A DNA stretch of 41,442 nucleotides. Origin: a virus. Positions 5,784 through 14,501 of the stretch are shown here, one piece after another; the stretch's first letter is position 1, and each line of letters opens with the position of its first letter. The stretch spans positions 1 to 41,442 of the IMG/VR virus record IMGVR_UViG_3300021475_000034. The stretch is one strand, 5' to 3'. Position numbers and translations under genes: made by a program. A model generated the notes under the pieces. That model worked only from the letters and a program-made list of their open reading frames with translations. It searched no databases and had not been told where the DNA came from.

Positions 5784-7516
5784 TGCATTTCAACTGGCGC
5801 AAACTACGCGATCCGACGCAGGAGAAAGCCGACAACAAGGCTTGGAGAGCGGAGCTTACTGTGCTAGTGCAGGAAGACGACGAGCTGCGCGAGGACGGGA
5901 GGCGGCTATGCAAATTCAATCTTCTCGCACTCTGCTACGTTCTCGGATACTGCCAGATTACCGAGGACGTTCACCATGAAGCCATCGCGTTCTTTCCTGA
6001 AAAAGATCCGAACAAATCCGTCGCGCAACTGAGCCAGGGCGAGACCCGGCGCAATTCCCTGCTCTATCCACGCGGGACTTTTAAGACGACGCTCGACGCC
6101 GCCAACATCATCCAGTACATCCTTCACTACTTCTTCACCATCGCCATCCTGATCATGTGCGCGTCGAAGCCCCTAGCCTTTGCGCTGGTGGATGAGATAT
6201 CGGCGCACTTCTACAAGCCCAAAAATCGACCGCCGACCCTGTTCCAAGCCCTGTTCCCTGAGTTGTGCGTTGACGTGGAGCCGGAGAGCGGCAATTTCAC
6301 CGCAGCGATACGACAGACGGAGCCGACCATCAAGGAGCCGTTGTTGTGGGGAAACTCGATAGGATCGTCAACGACAGGATGGCATCCAGACGTTTTGGTG
6401 ATCGATGACATCCACGACAACCGCAACTCTGAAACCTACGAGGCGCGGATAAAGATATCGAAGCGATACCGCATGAGTCGCAAGATCCTGAAGCCCACAG
6501 GCATCGAACTAAAGATAGGAACCTGCTACGGGCCGGGAGATGTTTTCGCGGAGGAGGTGTTGAACTCGCGCCCAGGCACTTACCGCCGCGTCTACAAACC
6601 CGCGATGAGGCTGAAGAGTGGCGAACGGCTCGACCCCAACGGATTCCCCGACGAGGAAGACGTGGAGCTTTTGTTTCCGTCGATCCTGCCATACGACTAT
6701 CTTCGCGAGGAGTACGAAGGCGGGTATGAATCGTTTATGTCCCAACTGATGCTCGATACCTACGGTTCAGCCGAGGTGGTGTTTTCCGAGATGCAGATGT
6801 TGGAGGCGATGATGGATGAGGAGCATTTGCCCGTCGAAGGCGAAATCTTCATTCACTGGAGAATGGAATGCCGCAAGATGCGATGGAAGACGACTAACGG
6901 AGCCGTGGGCATTATGCACCGCAATCGCATGACAATCGCGGAGGTTATGCACGGCCACTTCAAACCCTCAGAACTAGCGCGGATGATCGTCACCAGCGCA
7001 CGGAAGTACGGCCAACACGAAGTCTCCATCGAGGAAAGCCCAGGTGCGCGGCTGATGCAGCCGACCATCAACAACTACGCGCTGACCGTGGGGTGGGATG
7101 TTCATATCAACTGGACGCCGTTTGTGGAGGACTCGGGAGAGCGTGACATCTTCATCCGCAACATCGAGGCCGACATCGCATCGTCACGGCTGAACTTCTC
7201 CAACGGCATCGTTAAGCTAAAGCCGCTGATTCAAGGATTCGTGCAATACGGAATGATCGATGAGAACGGATTGCCGGATGTGGTCGCGCAAGTGGCCGGG
7301 AACCTGCCGCAGTCCATCGCAGCAGAGAACGCCGAGGAAGACAGCGCATGGGAGACGATGCGCGAGCGTGACAAGTACAACATGATTTACGGACGCGGAG
7401 CCTATGCCCGACCGGAGCCGGAGCCGGAGGAGATTGCCGTGGAGGAGCCGGGAATTGAAGATGAAACTATGACCTCACAAGGGCTGGAAGTTTGGATTCC
7501 AGGTCTGGAGCATTAG
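5783..7516 (+). CDS. terL: Terminase large subunit
   Basis: 577 residues from ATG 5783, with GAGGCGTG just upstream; a TTG at 5768 is the less likely alternative. The ATPase domain has LLYPRGTFKTTLD (Walker A variant with R..GT.KT, about 96-104) and DVLVIDDIHD (Walker B followed by acidic residues, about 204-212). A GTCYGPGDVF strand follows in the place of the coupling motif. The C-terminal half holds scattered acidic residues as expected for the packaging nuclease, but I cannot assign the metal ligands. The protein cuts concatemers and pumps DNA into proheads through the portal. It is the last gene of the first rightward operon, and its stop overlaps by four bases with a convergent gene, leaving no room for a terminator. 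Confidence 0.85.
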   Translation: MHFNWRKLRDPTQEKADNKAWRAELTVLVQEDDELREDGRRLCKFNLLALCYVLGYCQITEDVHHEAIAFFPEKDPNKSVAQLSQGETRRNSLLYPRGTFKTTLDAANIIQYILHYFFTIAILIMCASKPLAFALVDEISAHFYKPKNRPPTLFQALFPELCVDVEPESGNFTAAIRQTEPTIKEPLLWGNSIGSSTTGWHPDVLVIDDIHDNRNSETYEARIKISKRYRMSRKILKPTGIELKIGTCYGPGDVFAEEVLNSRPGTYRRVYKPAMRLKSGERLDPNGFPDEEDVELLFPSILPYDYLREEYEGGYESFMSQLMLDTYGSAEVVFSEMQMLEAMMDEEHLPVEGEIFIHWRMECRKMRWKTTNGAVGIMHRNRMTIAEVMHGHFKPSELARMIVTSARKYGQHEVSIEESPGARLMQPTINNYALTVGWDVHINWTPFVEDSGERDIFIRNIEADIASSRLNFSNGIVKLKPLIQGFVQYGMIDENGLPDVVAQVAGNLPQSIAAENAEEDSAWETMRERDKYNMIYGRGAYARPEPEPEEIAVEEPGIEDETMTSQGLEVWIPGLEH

Positions 7517-7728
7517 CGCGACCTATAGCGATGCTCTTTTTTGATTTTACGAAAAACCTTGCTGTGAATATGGACAGAACCAACATGAAATCCCTTACAA
7601 AACTCACAGGCATAGTGCTTCATTTCAACCCCTGTTTTTATCTGAGTGAATTTTGCAGCATCGATGGCTTTTCGTTCTGATGGATAGCGTTTTTTTCGGT
7701 TGCAGCTACTCGCGGCGTACTGACTCAT
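7513..7728 (-). CDS. Small CxxC protein next to the HNH endonuclease
   Basis: 71 very basic residues. A single CEFCKGFHVG knuckle follows the helix YPSERKAIDAAKFTQ, and an N-terminal cysteine (SSCNRKKRYPS) could complete a zinc site, a combination seen in small phage zinc-finger proteins. The start overlaps the stop of the HNH gene (ATGA), so it is the second gene of a two-gene leftward cassette. It meets the terminase tail-to-tail with a four-base overlap. Confidence 0.65.
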   Translation of the reverse strand: MSQYAASSCNRKKRYPSERKAIDAAKFTQIKTGVEMKHYACEFCKGFHVGSVHIHSKVFRKIKKEHRYRSR

Positions 7729-8615
7729 ATTTCAAACTCTTTACTTATAGATTTAGACAGCGAGAGGATGCGCTCTTTGTCGATGGAACAGCCTAAACGC
7801 TGCAAACGTTCAATAAATTCATCCAGCGTCCAATCGTCCTTTGCGCGATTGCAAAAAGCACAACAGGGCAACACATTGTTGGAAACGTACCCATTAGAGG
7901 AATCAACTCGATCAATTCCAGAAAAGATTAAAAGGTTGTCGAGGTCAGTGATACGCCTAGCGCCAGAGCCGTTATTAATTGTGATTTTTCGTCCATAGAA
8001 GTTGGCCGGGGGTGAAGAACAATAAGCACATGGCAAGCCGGAAATATATTGAAATTGGGGCAGTGTCAATGTGCATGGAACGCCGCGTTTACGAGCGCGA
8101 TGCCGTAGTTGAGAAAGAAGGCATCGCCACTCCGTATCCAATACTTTGCGCCCAACTCTTTTGCACCCACATCCCCCACTATTACCGCTTTTGAGATTCA
8201 TGTATGCGACTACACGCTCAGTTTTATCCTTACAATCACAACGAACGAGACAGGCGCGAAATTTAAATTCACCGACCTCTAAGATGCGCTCGTTATCTAT
8301 GACAGTGTATTGGTCAAAGCGATAACCAATTGGAATCTGATAGCGCAATTTCTTACACTGAGCACATCCACGTTCACCATCACGTTTACGCATCTTGCCG
8401 CCACGAATCAGGCGCTCGAATCCGCAATCACAGCGAACCTGATAGTAGTACGACCGATCAGCCCTATCTAGTAGGCGTATTTGGCTCCCAATGATGGTGT
8501 TGCTACCCCATCGAGTGCCAATCTCTAACGGAGGAGTCTTAGTTCCACATCGTCGGTCAATTTTTATATAGGATTGGGGAGACGGCACAACATCCTGTTC
8601 AAGCAGGTTGGTCAT
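7725..8615 (-). CDS. HNH endonuclease (free-standing homing type)
   Basis: 296 residues. Two cysteine modules (CDCG..CAQC at about 62-87; CDCK..CGCK at about 126-152) precede a C-terminal HNH region: CAYCSSPP (196-203), SGIDRVDSSNGY (232-243) and CCAFCNRAKDDWTLDEF (251-267). The D-R-x-D-x..GY then C..CN.AK pattern is that of HNH nucleases in phage genomes, with the zinc knuckles probably giving DNA-target specificity. It lies on the strand opposite to all flanking virion genes, between terminase and portal, and has its own promoter and a GGAGGGCTGAAA ribosome site. This is the usual look of a mobile homing cassette. A terminase-associated HNH protein aiding cos cleavage is a less likely alternative, because such proteins are normally co-directional with terL. 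Confidence 0.8.
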   Translation of the reverse strand: MTNLLEQDVVPSPQSYIKIDRRCGTKTPPLEIGTRWGSNTIIGSQIRLLDRADRSYYYQVRCDCGFERLIRGGKMRKRDGERGCAQCKKLRYQIPIGYRFDQYTVIDNERILEVGEFKFRACLVRCDCKDKTERVVAYMNLKSGNSGGCGCKRVGRKVLDTEWRCLLSQLRHRARKRGVPCTLTLPQFQYISGLPCAYCSSPPANFYGRKITINNGSGARRITDLDNLLIFSGIDRVDSSNGYVSNNVLPCCAFCNRAKDDWTLDEFIERLQRLGCSIDKERILSLSKSISKEFEI

Positions 8616-8650
8616 TTTCAGCCCTCCACGGCTGGACTTGATGTGTCGTC

Positions 8651-8680
8651 ATTTTAGCAAAACAAAAGCGAAAGCCTCAA
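8651..8680 (-). promoter_or_regulatory. Probable sigma70-type promoter for the HNH cassette
   Basis: Minus strand TTGAGG (8680-8675), an 18-bp spacer and TAAAAT (8656-8651), 36 bp before the HNH start codon. The rest of the 210-bp gap up to the portal holds an 11-bp palindrome TACACGGTGTA (8703-8713) and a small hairpin GCATCG-TAAGT-CGATGC (8740-8756). No rightward promoter is obvious there. Confidence 0.5.
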
Positions 8681-8825
8681 TAACCGACTTCCAAACTTTA
8701 GTTACACGGTGTACATTACGCCTTATTGCTTTGCCGAAAGCATCGTAAGTCGATGCCAGCTATCACGCGGAAGTGGCCGATGTCCGACCCGAACCCGACT
8801 CCCCTAATCGGTTTGAGGCGCAGCG

Positions 8826-10949
8826 ATGGCGACGGCAACGCTGGTATCCGATGGTGTTTGGAGCAGCCCGGTACTCCAACGCGACATCACCACCACGCCA
8901 GACCCCGCCATAGATCCGAAGTACACCGATCAAGCCGTTCTCTCAATCGTTGTTCAGGATTTTGAACGCTCCTCCACTTGGCTGAATGATCGGCGGTGGC
9001 CGCTGATGTGGACGGAGAGCGATTTACTCTACCAATCGCCACGCAGCCTGAGCGTCTTTGAAGGCTCCTCGGTTACAAGAGCGAACGCTAGTCGATTTAC
9101 GGTTGCCAAGCAAACCAACAGTATCGCGCCTCAAATTGCGGGGGCAGTCTTCTCCGACGCTACGCCGTTCGAGATCCGGCCCCGGCCCTCGGTGAAGCAG
9201 GACACGGCGCGAGCGTGGAAGGAGCTGATTGCGGAACTGATTGACGACATCCACATGAAGCAGGAAGCCAGCTATGGCATACAGGGGATGGTGAATCAGG
9301 GAACCGTAATCTTCATGGGTGGATGGGAGACCATAACCCGCGTCGAGAGCCGCTACCAGAGGAAACAAGCCCCGGCCCAGGTGAATATGCCGTTGGGCGA
9401 TCCGATGACGGTATTTACCAAACAGTCGGATGAGTTCCAGGTTGTCGATGTGGAGATAACCAAAAATCGGCCGATTTTTGAAAAATGCGAACTGGGTACG
9501 GTTTTTGTCGATCCAACATGGAACAGCCCCAATCAAATTTGGAAGGCGCGATTTATCATCCGCCGCCGTTACGTCAATTACGACGACCTGACCAAACTCC
9601 GCGACAACCCCAGCTATGACATCCCATCGGATGATGTTCTCCGCGCCATCTTCAGGCCCGACAGCACCGAGCAGACCGAAGGCATCGACGGCGCGGAAGA
9701 GGCGATGCTATCGAACTCCAGCATTCACCATGCCGCGCGGGAAGACTTCGACTATTCCGAAGATCCGCTATTGCAGCCGATGGAGATTTTGGAATGGTGG
9801 AGCGAGACCGATGTGCGCGTTGTCCTGCAAAAGAAAGTTGTTCTCCGCAACGGCCCCCACCGGATGCCGGACAAGCCGTTTTTCGCCGCGAACTACTGGG
9901 ACATCGACAACGCCGGGTATGGCATAGGCGTAGGCCGCATCGCCGGAGCCGACCAGCGCATTGAACAGGGCATGTTAAACGCCATCCTCGATATTTTGGC
10001 GTATGCCGTGAATCCCGAATACACGATTTTGCGTGGCGCGCAGGTGCCTACGCAGGATCAGCGGAGGAGGCTAGGCGGCATCCGCGTTGTGGATGGACCG
10101 GATGCCAGCCGCGCCATCTCACTTGTGCCGCAACCGCAAGTGCCAGCGGACGCATGGCGAGCGATTCAAGCCGCCATCTCAAGTTCCGAAGGCGCGACCG
10201 GAGCGGACCAAGCCAGTGTGCAAGGTACTCTCCCCGGTAGAGGCTCCAGCATTGGACGCTCCGGTACTGGAGCCGGAATGATAAGTGCCGCATCCAGCGG
10301 ACGACTACAAAGCCCCGTCGAACGATTTATCGACGGGGTTTTTATTCCCTACCTGAAATTCCTGTGGGCGATGGTGAAGGAGTTTATGCCCATATCGGAA
10401 ATCCGCGCGATCCTTGGCGACCGTGCAGAGGATTTAGTAGTGGACTTTGGCGACTTCATGGAGGCTCCGGTTAAGTTCGACACGTTGGCCGGAACCCGGC
10501 TCGCAGCGCGGAACCGCATGGCGCAAGCCCTTCCCTTCTTACTCGAAGTGCTAGGCAATCAGGCTTTGGTGCAGCAGCTTGGACAAACAGGCTGGAAGGT
10601 AAACGCGCTGGAGCTGGTGAACATGGTGCTCGACATGAGCGAGTGGAAGAACCAGAAAGATTTAATCGTGCAGATGACGCCGCAGGAACAGCAAATGATG
10701 ATGGCGCAGAACCCCGGCGTAGTCAAGGCCCAGGCAGCGAGCGCAGCACAACAGCAGGATCAACAATTCCAGATGGCTTTGGAAGACAAAAAGATTGCCG
10801 GACGTATCGCCGTCGATGCCGTGGACAAGACGCACAAAACGGTTATCGAATCGCCGCTGGAACGCGCGGCCAGCTTTGCCGAGCGCACCGCCGACACTCA
10901 CGCGATTAACTCCAGCCAGTATTTCGGCCCGTCTGGAGGTGGACAGTGA
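8826..10949 (+). CDS. Portal (head-tail connector) protein
   Basis: 707 residues, with GAGGCGCAGCG before the ATG. The size, the position after terL and before scaffold and capsid, and the sequence character all fit a podovirus portal of the P22/N4-like size class: mostly alpha helical, with a stem-like region (PVERFIDGVFIPYLKFLWAM), a Gly/Ser-rich segment before it and a long Gln-rich C-terminal helix (about 610-670). The portal forms the dodecameric ring through which DNA enters and leaves and to which terminase and tail attach. No enzymatic motif is expected. Assignment rests on context and overall features rather than on a signature. Confidence 0.75.
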   Translation: MATATLVSDGVWSSPVLQRDITTTPDPAIDPKYTDQAVLSIVVQDFERSSTWLNDRRWPLMWTESDLLYQSPRSLSVFEGSSVTRANASRFTVAKQTNSIAPQIAGAVFSDATPFEIRPRPSVKQDTARAWKELIAELIDDIHMKQEASYGIQGMVNQGTVIFMGGWETITRVESRYQRKQAPAQVNMPLGDPMTVFTKQSDEFQVVDVEITKNRPIFEKCELGTVFVDPTWNSPNQIWKARFIIRRRYVNYDDLTKLRDNPSYDIPSDDVLRAIFRPDSTEQTEGIDGAEEAMLSNSSIHHAAREDFDYSEDPLLQPMEILEWWSETDVRVVLQKKVVLRNGPHRMPDKPFFAANYWDIDNAGYGIGVGRIAGADQRIEQGMLNAILDILAYAVNPEYTILRGAQVPTQDQRRRLGGIRVVDGPDASRAISLVPQPQVPADAWRAIQAAISSSEGATGADQASVQGTLPGRGSSIGRSGTGAGMISAASSGRLQSPVERFIDGVFIPYLKFLWAMVKEFMPISEIRAILGDRAEDLVVDFGDFMEAPVKFDTLAGTRLAARNRMAQALPFLLEVLGNQALVQQLGQTGWKVNALELVNMVLDMSEWKNQKDLIVQMTPQEQQMMMAQNPGVVKAQAASAAQQQDQQFQMALEDKKIAGRIAVDAVDKTHKTVIESPLERAASFAERTADTHAINSSQYFGPSGGGQ

Positions 10950-10994
10950 GAATGTTTTACAAAATCGCGACACAGTTTTACCCCGATGGAGGAC

Positions 10995-11135
10995 ATGATG
11001 AAACCCGACCCTAAATACGATCCCAACCAGACCGCCGAACCGAAGAAGAAGGATGACGAGGAGAAGAAGAAAAAGCCGGAGGACGAAGACGAGGAAGAGG
11101 AAGAGACCGAGCAGAGACAGGAGCAAAACGCGTGA
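10995..11135 (+). CDS. Short, extremely charged protein
   Basis: 46 residues, half of them Asp, Glu or Lys (for example KKKDDEEKKKKPEDEDEEEE). The ATG follows a good GGAGGAC ribosome site and the stop overlaps the next start. Such short charged proteins occur beside portal genes, but no function can be given. ATG 10998 is an alternative start. Confidence 0.45.
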   Translation: MMKPDPKYDPNQTAEPKKKDDEEKKKKPEDEDEEEEETEQRQEQNA

Positions 11136-11446
11136 TGAGATGCGAGCTTAACGACTGGGTGGGATACGAAAAACGGCGCGACGAAATCAACGCCGCGATT
11201 CTCGGTGAGCTTGCGACGGAAGGCAAGACCCACACAGAACTCGCAATCAAACTGCGTTTAATCGGCGTGGGAGATGCACGGTCGGACGAACCCGCAGAAC
11301 TCGCCTATAGCTCCACAGGCGCGATCCTTCGCAGCGCCCTTAACTGGCTTCGCTGGACGGGCAGAATCTACGACTCATGGGACACGGCGACCGACCGCAA
11401 CTATGCCAAGCCGTTCCGCTATTTTAGGCACTCAGAGGCAGCATGA
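11135..11446 (+). CDS. Hypothetical protein, possible winged helix
   Basis: 103 residues; GTG 11132 directly before the ATG is an equal choice, with AGGAG seven bases upstream. The part INAAILGELATEGKTHTELA, then ALNWLRWTGRIYDSW, resembles a small winged-helix domain (helix, THTELA helix, recognition helix, wing). Its role among head genes is unclear. The stop overlaps the next ATG (ATGA). Confidence 0.55.
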   Translation: MRCELNDWVGYEKRRDEINAAILGELATEGKTHTELAIKLRLIGVGDARSDEPAELAYSSTGAILRSALNWLRWTGRIYDSWDTATDRNYAKPFRYFRHSEAA

Positions 11447-11832
11447 ACGAGATCCGCACAGAACGACGATTCGGAGTGACCGCAGAGCTGAAGCCTGTAC
11501 AGCGGATGCGGTTGGCATCGCTCTACAACAGCGATGTTTGGCCGGATGCGTTGGATGTGATGGAGCAATGCTGTATCGAAATCGAGACCGAGCTTTTGAA
11601 CACGTCAGTTTCCGAAAAGGCCGCAGTGTTGGCGAGACATCAATCGGCGCAAAATGCATGGAAAATCTTCACCCATTTTCAGGAAAAAATTAAGACTGAA
11701 ACCTTCCTCTATCTGGAAAGTGTTGCACCTAAAACCCCTGTACCGGAGATGTCGGCAGCAGAGAAATGGGCCGAGAACGTTCTCGATCCACTGAAAACTC
11801 CGCCGACAGATGAAGACTACATGGGCATCTAG
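11443..11832 (+). CDS. Hypothetical head-region protein
   Basis: 129 residues, helical, rich in Glu and Ala, start coupled to the previous gene. The C-terminal 35 residues are Pro-rich and probably flexible. Lying between portal and probable scaffold, it may act in head assembly, but no family is recognised. Confidence 0.55.
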   Translation: MNEIRTERRFGVTAELKPVQRMRLASLYNSDVWPDALDVMEQCCIEIETELLNTSVSEKAAVLARHQSAQNAWKIFTHFQEKIKTETFLYLESVAPKTPVPEMSAAEKWAENVLDPLKTPPTDEDYMGI

Positions 11833-11851
11833 CACCACCGGAGAAGACATT

Positions 11852-12730
11852 ATGCAATCCAGATGGCTAAACGATAAGCAGCCCGACGAAAACGGTGATA
11901 TCACCGCAGTTGTAGAAAACCAGGATGGCAGCCCCGTATCAGTCTTCAAGGGTAAGACGATTGATGACGTTGCCGAAAAACTGCTTATTGGCCAAACCCA
12001 GGCCAATCGAGAAATATCCCGGCTCTTTAAGAAACTCCGTCCCGACAACGGAAGGAAAACGCTGACGGCGCGGAGCAAGGTGTTAACCGCAGATGATAAA
12101 TTTCGTCTCGCCTCAGAGATGAGCGACCCCGAAAAAGTTGTAGGCGCAGTACAGGAAATCGTGAACTCCACGACCAAGGTTCCGCTGGAGGACATAGCAG
12201 AGAGAGCCTTAGAAGACGATAAAAAGCAATCGGATGAATTTATCCGCACCGAGGCTTTTGCGTTCCGCGATGAGGTTCCCGAATACTATCCCACCGACAA
12301 GAATATGTATGCCCTGTTCGATGAACTGAAAGCCAACGGTTGGCCCATCACCCGCAACAATCTCGCTATCGCGTATAGCACCCTTAAGGAGCGTGGTGAC
12401 ATGGAGCCGTGGCCAATAGAAGGAGCAGCACCGCGCACGTCCGAATCCGACCCTGAAGAAGGCGGAAGCAGCAGCAACAACGCACCAGCAGAAGCCGTAC
12501 CACCCGCACCAGCGAACGGAAAGCCGGAGCCAACGCCGCCCCCCTCTCCTAGACCTAGAAGCATTGCGACGGGATTACGCAACTCGGATGCATCCGCGCT
12601 TCCACCCCCGCCGCCTCGTAAAAAGCAGTACACACGAGCCGAGATAGAGCTGATGTCTAGGACGGAATTTACTCGAAGACTGCAAGAGGAACCGGGCTTT
12701 AGGCAGCAGGTCGATGCTATGGGTTCGTGA
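11852..12730 (+). CDS. Probable scaffolding protein
   Basis: 292 residues from ATG 11852, with GGAG eight bases upstream; the open frame extends 42 bases further. The N-terminal two thirds are charged and helical. Residues about 190-250 form a Pro/Ser/Asn-rich linker (NAPAEAVPPAPANGKPEPTP). The last 40 residues contain a basic helical segment (KKQYTRAEIELMSRTEFTRR). Long charged helices, a disordered linker and a small basic C-terminus, located immediately before the major capsid gene, are typical of podovirus scaffolds that chaperone prohead assembly. Named by context only. Confidence 0.55.
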   Translation: MQSRWLNDKQPDENGDITAVVENQDGSPVSVFKGKTIDDVAEKLLIGQTQANREISRLFKKLRPDNGRKTLTARSKVLTADDKFRLASEMSDPEKVVGAVQEIVNSTTKVPLEDIAERALEDDKKQSDEFIRTEAFAFRDEVPEYYPTDKNMYALFDELKANGWPITRNNLAIAYSTLKERGDMEPWPIEGAAPRTSESDPEEGGSSSNNAPAEAVPPAPANGKPEPTPPPSPRPRSIATGLRNSDASALPPPPPRKKQYTRAEIELMSRTEFTRRLQEEPGFRQQVDAMGS

Positions 12731-12753
12731 TCTTTCCCGCAGGGGGATAGGTC

Positions 12754-13914
12754 ATGCGATCAACTACGGTTGCAGCCGAACGCGGCAGAGCGTTCTTTCG
12801 TAAATACGTCGTCCCGTTTATCGAGTTTGTGTGCGCCCTTGGCGGCTCCGCATACTTCTATACGGGCAACGTGGGCAAGGTTCATGCTCACGGCGCGTTG
12901 TGTGTCGGCGTCAGTCCGGCGTCGAACCTCACAACTAATTTGCCTCAGTCCGTAGTGACAACCTACGACAAAATTTTCGTTGAAAATTTAAAAGCTGAGA
13001 CCCCCTGGGTCAGATGCACGTCCCGACGTGCCATCGATGAGAACGCAGGTAATCGGCTGGTTCTGTATATGTACCAGAATTTACCCGCGCCACCTCTCAC
13101 CCAGGCGCCCGAAGGAACGATCCAAACAGGCTTGACTGCGACCGTAGTTTCCAACACGTCAATAATGGGAAATTATGCCGACTACATGAACATAAGTACG
13201 TACGCTCTCCAGACGGCAATCGACCCCGCTTTGGAGGCACTTGGCGTACAGATGGCGTATCGCATGGCCCAAATTATAAACCTCATCCTCCAGAACACGG
13301 CGGATGGTGCGGCCATTGTCGATCCGTCAACCCTGATAGAGAAACCCGCCGCCGATCCGATGACCTCAGATGATGTCATTATCGCGTCGCAATCTCTCAC
13401 AGGCGTCAATGCCCTTCCCTTTGAGGATGGACGCTTCACCGGAGTAATCCACCCTCACATAGTTGGCGATATTCTCCTCGACAAGACCAACAACTCTTTA
13501 ACGGATGTGCTGAAGCGCACAACGCAGGGCAACGAGCGGTTGATGAATCTCCCGTCAACCGATGGCCAGACCGTTCCCCTGATCGACTGGGGAGGCGTGA
13601 GCTTCTTCCAGAGCACACTCGTCCACCAAACCCCCAACTACGACACCACGACATTCACGGCGTTGCGAACCTACGTTGTAGGCCGCGACGGTTTGATTGG
13701 AGTCTCTTTCGGAGCGCGGGAGAACACGCAAATAGGTAACGGTGATTGGCGCAATTTAGCGATATGGGTACGGAGGTTAAGCGAGCCGAGCGGTTACGAT
13801 CCGTCAAAAATGATTGGCGGGTTCGCTAGCTATAACTGCATGTATACGGCAACCCTTCCACCCGATCCGGTACAGCGCATCCGCATGATCGATGCGGTAT
13901 CCGCCATCACCTAA
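12754..13914 (+). CDS. Major capsid protein (N4-gp56-like)
   Basis: 386 residues, with GGGGGATAGGTC before the ATG. From about residue 68 the order VTTYDKIFVENLKAETPWVR - NRLVLYMYQNLP - APEGTIQTGLTATVVSNTSI - MGNYADYMNISTYALQTAID - ALGVQMAYRMAQIINLIL follows the HK97-fold N4-gp56 capsid family, in which an E-loop strand is followed by an EGT motif, a G-Y-D strand and the spine helix. The later part (FTGVIHPHIVGDILLD, then VLIDWGG-like strand and GLIGVSFG) also fits. Residues 1-50 are an unusual extension with a hydrophobic segment; it may be processed or be an N-arm. The preceding gene is the likely scaffold. Confidence 0.78.
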   Translation: MRSTTVAAERGRAFFRKYVVPFIEFVCALGGSAYFYTGNVGKVHAHGALCVGVSPASNLTTNLPQSVVTTYDKIFVENLKAETPWVRCTSRRAIDENAGNRLVLYMYQNLPAPPLTQAPEGTIQTGLTATVVSNTSIMGNYADYMNISTYALQTAIDPALEALGVQMAYRMAQIINLILQNTADGAAIVDPSTLIEKPAADPMTSDDVIIASQSLTGVNALPFEDGRFTGVIHPHIVGDILLDKTNNSLTDVLKRTTQGNERLMNLPSTDGQTVPLIDWGGVSFFQSTLVHQTPNYDTTTFTALRTYVVGRDGLIGVSFGARENTQIGNGDWRNLAIWVRRLSEPSGYDPSKMIGGFASYNCMYTATLPPDPVQRIRMIDAVSAIT

Positions 13915-13944
13915 AGCTGGAGGCCGCTTTTCGAGCAAACGGCA

Positions 13945-13968
13945 GGGACGGGCTTTGCCCCCCGTCCC
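13945..13968 (+). terminator. Strong hairpin after the capsid gene
   Basis: GGGACGGG (13945-13952) pairs perfectly with CCCGTCCC (13961-13968) around an 8-base loop, in the 87-bp gap after the capsid stop. No T-run follows, so it is not a classical intrinsic terminator. It may block 3' exonucleases and stabilise the capsid message, or partly lower downstream expression. Confidence 0.5.
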
Positions 13969-14001
13969 ACTCCACCCTCAACCGAACGGAAGGAGACCGA
14001 G

Positions 14002-14466
14002 ATGGCCGAACGATTGGATAAGAAGCAAATCAACGACGAGCTGGAGCAGCTACAGCTTGAAGAGTCGAGAGAGCGCGTGGCGCAGATCCGGCGTCTACAC
14101 GCAGCGCGGGAAAACCGGATGAGGACGCGACAGACGGCGTTGGAGAAGAACAACGCCATCCAGAAAGCGTCAGAGGAAGGTTGCGCCCACCGCAAAGGCG
14201 GCAAGGGTAAAGAGATGTGGTTCAGCGGCAACGATCATAACCACTCCGTAGTGAAACACATTCTCAGCCACGGCCCGATGATCGTCCTTTGCCAACGTTG
14301 CAGCAAACTCTGGCAACCGCCGCCGATAGAACTCCGCAGCGGAACCTCCGAAGAGAGGCGCGAATACAAACGCCTCTATGCCGAGTATCAAGTCGCCGTC
14401 AATATGCCCACCGACAACGAGACCAGTGGAGCGCGTCTCTTTGAATTTACCCAACAGGTCGCCTAA
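14002..14466 (+). CDS. Coiled-coil / zinc-binding hypothetical protein
   Basis: 154 residues, with AAGGAGACCGAG before the ATG. The first 55 residues form a charged coiled coil (LDKKQINDELEQLQLEE and on). The second part has CAHRKGG, two histidines in DHNHSVVKHILSHG and VLCQRCSKLW, a probable zinc-ribbon. Proteins of this make-up occur after capsid genes in several podoviruses, but the role is not known to me. Confidence 0.6.
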   Translation: MAERLDKKQINDELEQLQLEESRERVAQIRRLHAARENRMRTRQTALEKNNAIQKASEEGCAHRKGGKGKEMWFSGNDHNHSVVKHILSHGPMIVLCQRCSKLWQPPPIELRSGTSEERREYKRLYAEYQVAVNMPTDNETSGARLFEFTQQVA

Positions 14467-14501
14467 CCCAAAAAAGTCCGTAGCAGAAAGCGAGATCCGA
14501 C

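Noticed and set aside
8740-8756. Hairpin GCATCG-TAAGT-CGATGC as a terminator
   Set aside because: Only six pairs, no T-run in either direction, and no gene ends nearby.
8778-8965. Short plus-strand ORF starting before the portal
   Set aside because: Runs out of frame into the portal gene, His/Arg-rich, no ribosome site.
11605-12249. 214-residue minus-strand ORF under the scaffold region
   Set aside because: Ser-rich shadow of two co-directional genes that are coupled by overlaps and ribosome sites.
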